Origin: Petasospora fabianii
Lineage: Eukaryota; Ascomycota; Saccharomycetes; Phaffomycetales; Wickerhamomycetaceae
Direction of reading: 5' to 3'
Assembly (NCBI GenBank): GCA_022641835.1
Contig: CP048724.1
Coordinates: 310,001-374,000, forward strand
DNA length: 64,000 nucleotides
Part shown: in pieces, positions 61,401-64,000 of the stretch
Layout of the letters: each line of letters opens with the position of its first letter
Numbering within the stretch: the stretch's first letter is position 1
The notes under the pieces: model-generated
What the model saw: the letters and a program-made list of their open reading frames with translations, nothing else
Told to the model about the DNA's origin: nothing
The model's database searches: none
Translations under genes and position numbers: made by a program

Positions 61401-62265
61401 CCTCCTCTTGTTCTTCTGCTTCAGAACCAGACTCTAATGATCCCATATCACTGTCATCTTCGCTTGACTCAAAATCTCTCTCGTCCTCAACCTCGTCCTT
61501 CTTCTTATTCTTAGACTTTTTCAGATCCTCCTGCTCAACCTTAGCTCTCCAGGTGTACTTCTTCTTTGGAGCCCTCTTGATCTTGGTAGCGTTGGCAAAG
61601 CCGAATCCCGAGGCCATACCACCTATAGCAGGTCTCATATCGATGAATCCTGAACCTCCTGAGGGACCAAAGGAGCCAAACTTGTCTTCATTGTCCTCAT
61701 CACCATCAGAAGCTGATCCACTTTCGTCATCTTCCATATCCTGATCCCAATCACGGACCTCACGTTTCTCGTAAAGGATCTCGTTGGTCTTATCGGATGC
61801 TCTTCCTTGCTTCTCTAACGACAGGGCCTCAGCAAACTCTTCCTTCCTTGTCTGCTTACCGGTACCAAGCAATCTTGATGACTTCAAGAGTGATGTGTCG
61901 AAGGAGGACTGGTTGAGTTTCTCAATGAGGACTTTCTTCTCCTCCCTCTTGAGTTGATGATCAATGTACTTTTCAAGTCTCTTCTTCTTCTGTCTCGACA
62001 TCTTGGTCTCCTTTTCCGGCTTTAGCTGTTCTTCGAGCTTTCGCTTTTTGGCCTCACGTTCCTCAGCAGTCATTGGTTGGAGGATCTCGGCATTTGGATC
62101 CTGTTCCTTGTGCTGCTCTGGCTGGGGTTCTGGTTGTGTCTCTGTCTCTGTACCGTCTTCAAGATGACGGTAGAACTGCTTCTGACGCGCCTTCTTGAGC
62201 TTCTCCTGCTTGGCCAGCATGCCTGCACGGGCCTTCTCATTGAATCTGGGTCTGTATTTACCCAT
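58453..62265 (-). CDS. ECM16: DEAH-box RNA helicase Dhr1 (DHX37), 18S rRNA maturation
   Basis: 1270 residues (S. cerevisiae 1267). Nucleolar helicase that removes U3 snoRNA from pre-18S rRNA in the small-subunit processome. The family N-terminus is MGKYRPRFNEKARAGM. Long charged acidic/basic region to about residue 420, then helicase motifs GETGSGKTTQVPQFLYEAG, TQPRRVAA, DEAHERN, IIMSATLR, IFMTGQ (with an acidic insert of about 60 residues after it), ATNVAETSLTIP, QRAGRAGR, then helicase-associated winged-helix/ratchet (LGALTQENKITELGKNMSLFP) and OB fold (YIHPSSIM...PPSYIVYESV). The ATG at 62265 is the first in frame. Divergent from SAS2 by 201 bp. Confidence 0.96.
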   Translation of the reverse strand: MGKYRPRFNEKARAGMLAKQEKLKKARQKQFYRHLEDGTETETQPEPQPEQHKEQDPNAEILQPMTAEEREAKKRKLEEQLKPEKETKMSRQKKKRLEKYIDHQLKREEKKVLIEKLNQSSFDTSLLKSSRLLGTGKQTRKEEFAEALSLEKQGRASDKTNEILYEKREVRDWDQDMEDDESGSASDGDEDNEDKFGSFGPSGGSGFIDMRPAIGGMASGFGFANATKIKRAPKKKYTWRAKVEQEDLKKSKNKKKDEVEDERDFESSEDDSDMGSLESGSEAEEQEEVESIDEDVEQEDDNNASEDEESPSQVESEDESEEELLDTGKFTHTARADDFKQWADEQIRKLEGREKADGVDLPNYDPSKYERVVRPEDLEDDLKEEYIPIDENSKRKAFFVTVNRPDEIQETRMQLPVFGEEHRIMEAIHHNDTVIICGETGSGKTTQVPQFLYEAGYGSPESPENPGMIGITQPRRVAAVSMANRVSNELGDHGDKVSYQIRFDSTTKSNTRMKFMTDGVLLREMMTDFILEKYSSIIIDEAHERNINTDILIGMLSRVVRLRRKLSDENPAKYKRLKLIIMSATLRVSDFSENTTLFETPPPILEVQARQYPVSIHFNKRTVPNYIDEVFRKTCKIHQKLPPGGILIFMTGQNEITGLVKRLRNEFPFPEKKKKGIKSSHSLEDDEIADVRISAKHADTEAEDIDFSVKVNDDGEEIDDGDISDLDGDDEEEGFDETLEEGQTDRDPLYVLPLYSLLPTKEQMKVFNDPPKGSRLCIVATNVAETSLTIPGIRYVVDAGRSKERKYDMTTGVQSYEIDWVSKASANQRAGRAGRTGPGHCYRLYSSAVFERDFPQFSIPEILRMPIESVVLTMKSMGIHQVVNFPFPTPPERLQLHKAEKLLQVLGALTQENKITELGKNMSLFPMSPRFAKMLMLGNQRGCMPYVVAIVSALSVGDPFINENELGIAEVKKVVHDEEGEEVEQEPEDLRDVEAKRKLRSKYYSSRQMFGKLDKYSDVLRVLSVVCAFDWVKMEKQDDFLSGNFLRPKIMEEIKKLRKQVTYIVKSLTTKENVAANVTEKDLKVGLPKDEQVKLLKQVVAAGFVDHVAIRADLIDPDTKLTSKTDITNIPYVSVTPTKGDEDGDSPFVYIHPSSIMCTTGEVPPSYIVYESVTMGANNNPDSSTLPKRRMRSLCNITAVGLANVAKNSGMITYSKPLGPPYAPKLLTSTKRECYVVPRYGALIGNGGVGWDLKPLKVIQNRVNGKWVNE

Positions 62266-62466
62266 CTTGCCGTGTGTGATTCGTGAGTGGCGAGCCAAAG
62301 GACGTGTGGAGAGAGACCGAGATGAGCTTCACGGAATTTTTTTTGTAAAGAGGACGCGGGCACGTAACCGGTTTTTGGGGGAGAACGTATAACCCAAAAC
62401 AATGGGACCCAGGCAATAATCCCGGTTCAACAGGTTCCCAGTTCAGCCATCTCTGCACGTCTTCCA

Positions 62467-63408
62467 ATGGACCATAAGCTCGATGTGGAGGAGGGCAGCT
62501 ATGGCCTCGTCGAGTCCCCGAACATCGCACGCGTACGCTTCGGGCCGTACGAGCTTAACACATGGTACGGCTCGGCCGTCTACTTCGCCAAAGACCACAA
62601 ATCCATGGGCTTTCGATACTCCAATCAGGAGCCTGCCTCCAAGAAGAGACCGTCGGTTAACACGAACACCACGTGGCTTGACAAGCTGTTTATCTGTGAC
62701 CGCTGCTTCAAATACACCGAGCTGAAAGAGGAGTTTGATCAGCACATCCTCGCATGCCAACTAGTTGACAAGCAGACGGGCAAGATCGTCTACCAGGACG
62801 AGCCTCACACGATACGACGTGTTAGAGGAAGCACGCACAAGCTGTTCACACAAAACCTCTGTCTCTTCACAAAACTTTTCCTCGATAACAAGTCTGTGTT
62901 CTTCACAGTAGACTACTTTGAGTTCTACATCATATACGACAACAAAACTAGCAAACCCATGGGTTTCTTCTCCAAGGAGCTTCTCTCACCAGATCGCAAC
63001 AACCTCGCATGCATCCTCATCTTCCCTCCATATCAACGACGCCGGCTCGGTACCCTGCTGATTGCGTTTTCATACGAGCTCTCAAAGGCAGAAAGGCTCG
63101 TCTCTGGCCCTGAGAAGCCACTCTCACCATTTGGTCTTGTGGGATACCTCAGATATTGGAGCAACGTTGTCACACGAGAGCTTGTATTTGGGAATTTTAA
63201 GAAGTACACAACAGTCACACTTGAAGAACTCTCAAATTGGACGGGTATACGACCGGAAGACATCACCATGACGCTTAAGTACATGAACGTGATAAAGACC
63301 AAGGACAATATACTATACATCGAAAGGGACAAACTACACAAGTGGGTGAAGGATAATAATGTCAACATGAGACCTCTATGTAAACGTGAATGTCTTTTGA
63401 TTGATTAA
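62467..63408 (+). CDS. SAS2: MYST-family histone acetyltransferase Sas2
   Basis: 313 residues. Catalytic subunit of SAS-I, which acetylates histone H4 Lys16 and bounds silent chromatin. A C2HC zinc finger (FICDRCFKYTELKEEFDQHILAC) precedes the MYST fold: CLFTKLFLDNKSVFFTVDYFEFYI (Lys that is autoacetylated in the family), ACILIFPPYQRRRLGTLLIAFSYELS (acetyl-CoA loop) and SGPEKPLSPFGLVGYLRYW (catalytic Glu region). No chromodomain or long C-terminal tail, so Sas2 rather than Esa1 or Sas3. KYMNVIKTKDNILYIERD closes the domain. Confidence 0.9.
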   Translation: MDHKLDVEEGSYGLVESPNIARVRFGPYELNTWYGSAVYFAKDHKSMGFRYSNQEPASKKRPSVNTNTTWLDKLFICDRCFKYTELKEEFDQHILACQLVDKQTGKIVYQDEPHTIRRVRGSTHKLFTQNLCLFTKLFLDNKSVFFTVDYFEFYIIYDNKTSKPMGFFSKELLSPDRNNLACILIFPPYQRRRLGTLLIAFSYELSKAERLVSGPEKPLSPFGLVGYLRYWSNVVTRELVFGNFKKYTTVTLEELSNWTGIRPEDITMTLKYMNVIKTKDNILYIERDKLHKWVKDNNVNMRPLCKRECLLID

Positions 63409-63430
63409 TGACAATGCAAGGGAAATATAA

Positions 63431-63467
63431 CAAACAAACAAACAAACAAACAAATAAAAAAAAAAAA
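63431..63467. repeat. (CAAA)n and poly-A tract
   Basis: About six CAAA units followed by a run of A, between the convergent SAS2 and RAD5 stops. Confidence 0.85.
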
Positions 63468-63507
63468 TGATGCATAAAAACAGTACTATCATGATGTATG
63501 ACACTCT

Positions 63508-64000
63508 TCAGTCAGCCTCGAACAACACCTGAATCTCCTCAACTCTTCTCTTTCTTCTCTCCTCCTCATCAGCCTCAACAGCTTCACCTATCGTTCTCTT
63601 CCTCTCCTGGATTCTCAACATCTTCTCCTCAATACTTCCCTCCATGATGAATCTCACTACCTTCACATTAGAAGACTGACCAATTCTGTGGATACGATCA
63701 ATAGCCTGATCCTCGACACTTGGCGACCACCATGGATCACACATAAACGCCCTTGAGGCCTCAGTCAAGTTCAAACCAACACCACCTGCCTTCAGCGATA
63801 GTAATAACACTGTAATGGAGTCACGCTGAGCCTTAAACTCCTTCAAAATCGCACTCCTCTTCTCCAAACTCATACCACCATGGAACTTCAGCACAGTCAC
63901 ACCATGCTCCTTTGAGATTTCCCTCTCCATCACATCCAAGAACGTGGAAAACTGGGAGAACACAACAACTTTTTCATTCGGACTTGTATCTCTAATGATA
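63508..64000 (-). CDS. RAD5: DNA repair helicase/E3 ligase Rad5 (partial, C-terminal 163 codons)
   Basis: Frame open to the right edge. Only the end of the SNF2 helicase C-lobe is present: VVVFSQFSTFLDVMEREI, FHGGMSLEKR, LLLSLKAGGVGLNLTEAS, DPWWSPSVEDQAIDRIHRIGQ, then EGSIEEKMLRIQERKRTIGEAV and a charged tail ending EEIQVLFEAD. The tail RKRTIGEAx7EERRKRRxEEIQxLFE is that of Rad5, which polyubiquitinates PCNA and promotes template switching, rather than Rad16 or Uls1. The RING and HIRAN domains would lie beyond the edge. Confidence 0.9.
   Translation of the reverse strand, partial: IIRDTSPNEKVVVFSQFSTFLDVMEREISKEHGVTVLKFHGGMSLEKRSAILKEFKAQRDSITVLLLSLKAGGVGLNLTEASRAFMCDPWWSPSVEDQAIDRIHRIGQSSNVKVVRFIMEGSIEEKMLRIQERKRTIGEAVEADEEERRKRRVEEIQVLFEAD

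Overview
This window is nuclear DNA of a budding yeast (Saccharomycotina). Genes are dense and mostly single-exon. Several carry short 5'-proximal introns with yeast signals (GTATGT/GTAAGT/GTACGT donors, CTAAC or TACTAAC branch points). The gene set is typical of yeast (NUP116-type nucleoporin, APN1, FMC1, RSC58, POM152, SAS2, a GPA1 with the yeast-type insert). CTG falls on conserved leucines in FEN1 and IDH1, so CUG appears to be read as Leu, arguing against the CUG-Ser/CUG-Ala clades. A molybdenum-cofactor gene (MOCS1/cnxABC type), absent from S. cerevisiae, suggests a lineage that assimilates nitrate or otherwise uses molybdenum. The species cannot be named from the window.

Layout. 1-6 kb: a NUP116/NUP98-like nucleoporin (cut by the left edge), then the DNA-repair genes FEN1/RAD27 and APN1, each preceded by a paired ACGCGA/ACGCGT (MCB-like) motif. 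6-16 kb: an accessory island holding a family of small secreted ten-cysteine proteins (three intact genes), a 965-residue GPI-anchored adhesin-like protein built on the same N-terminal module, and a decayed duplicate of that adhesin. A further decayed family member lies at 26.4-26.9 kb. 16-26 kb: IDH1, FMC1, three tandem Old Yellow Enzyme genes (the third with an altered active site), FYV10/GID9 and BMT5. 27-31 kb: tRNA-Glu(CUC), a three-exon short-chain dehydrogenase of the IRC24 family, and PAN3. 32-44 kb: an unknown acidic protein, GPA1, a further unknown, sulfiredoxin SRX1 with three regularly spaced Yap-like palindromes upstream, the phosphate transporter PHO89 and mitochondrial MDH1. 43-50 kb: an unknown protein, the MOCS1-type gene with a stop/fusion splice switch, a CWP1-like wall mannoprotein and an unknown secreted protein. 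50-64 kb: POM152, SMF3, RSC58, ECM16/DHR1, SAS2 and the C-terminal end of RAD5 (cut by the right edge).

Themes. Redox and electrophile defence recurs (three OYEs, SRX1, IRC24-like reductase, FEN1/APN1 repair). Cell-surface genes cluster (ten-cysteine family, adhesin, CWP1-like, unknown secreted protein). The most unusual items are the ten-cysteine secreted family sharing its module with an adhesin, and the MOCS1 splice junction. There, both unspliced RNA and splicing at the canonical donor end MOCS1A in Gly-Gly-stop, while a donor four bases upstream removes one Gly and fuses MOCS1A to MOCS1B. No transposon, LTR element, CRISPR array or rRNA was recognised.
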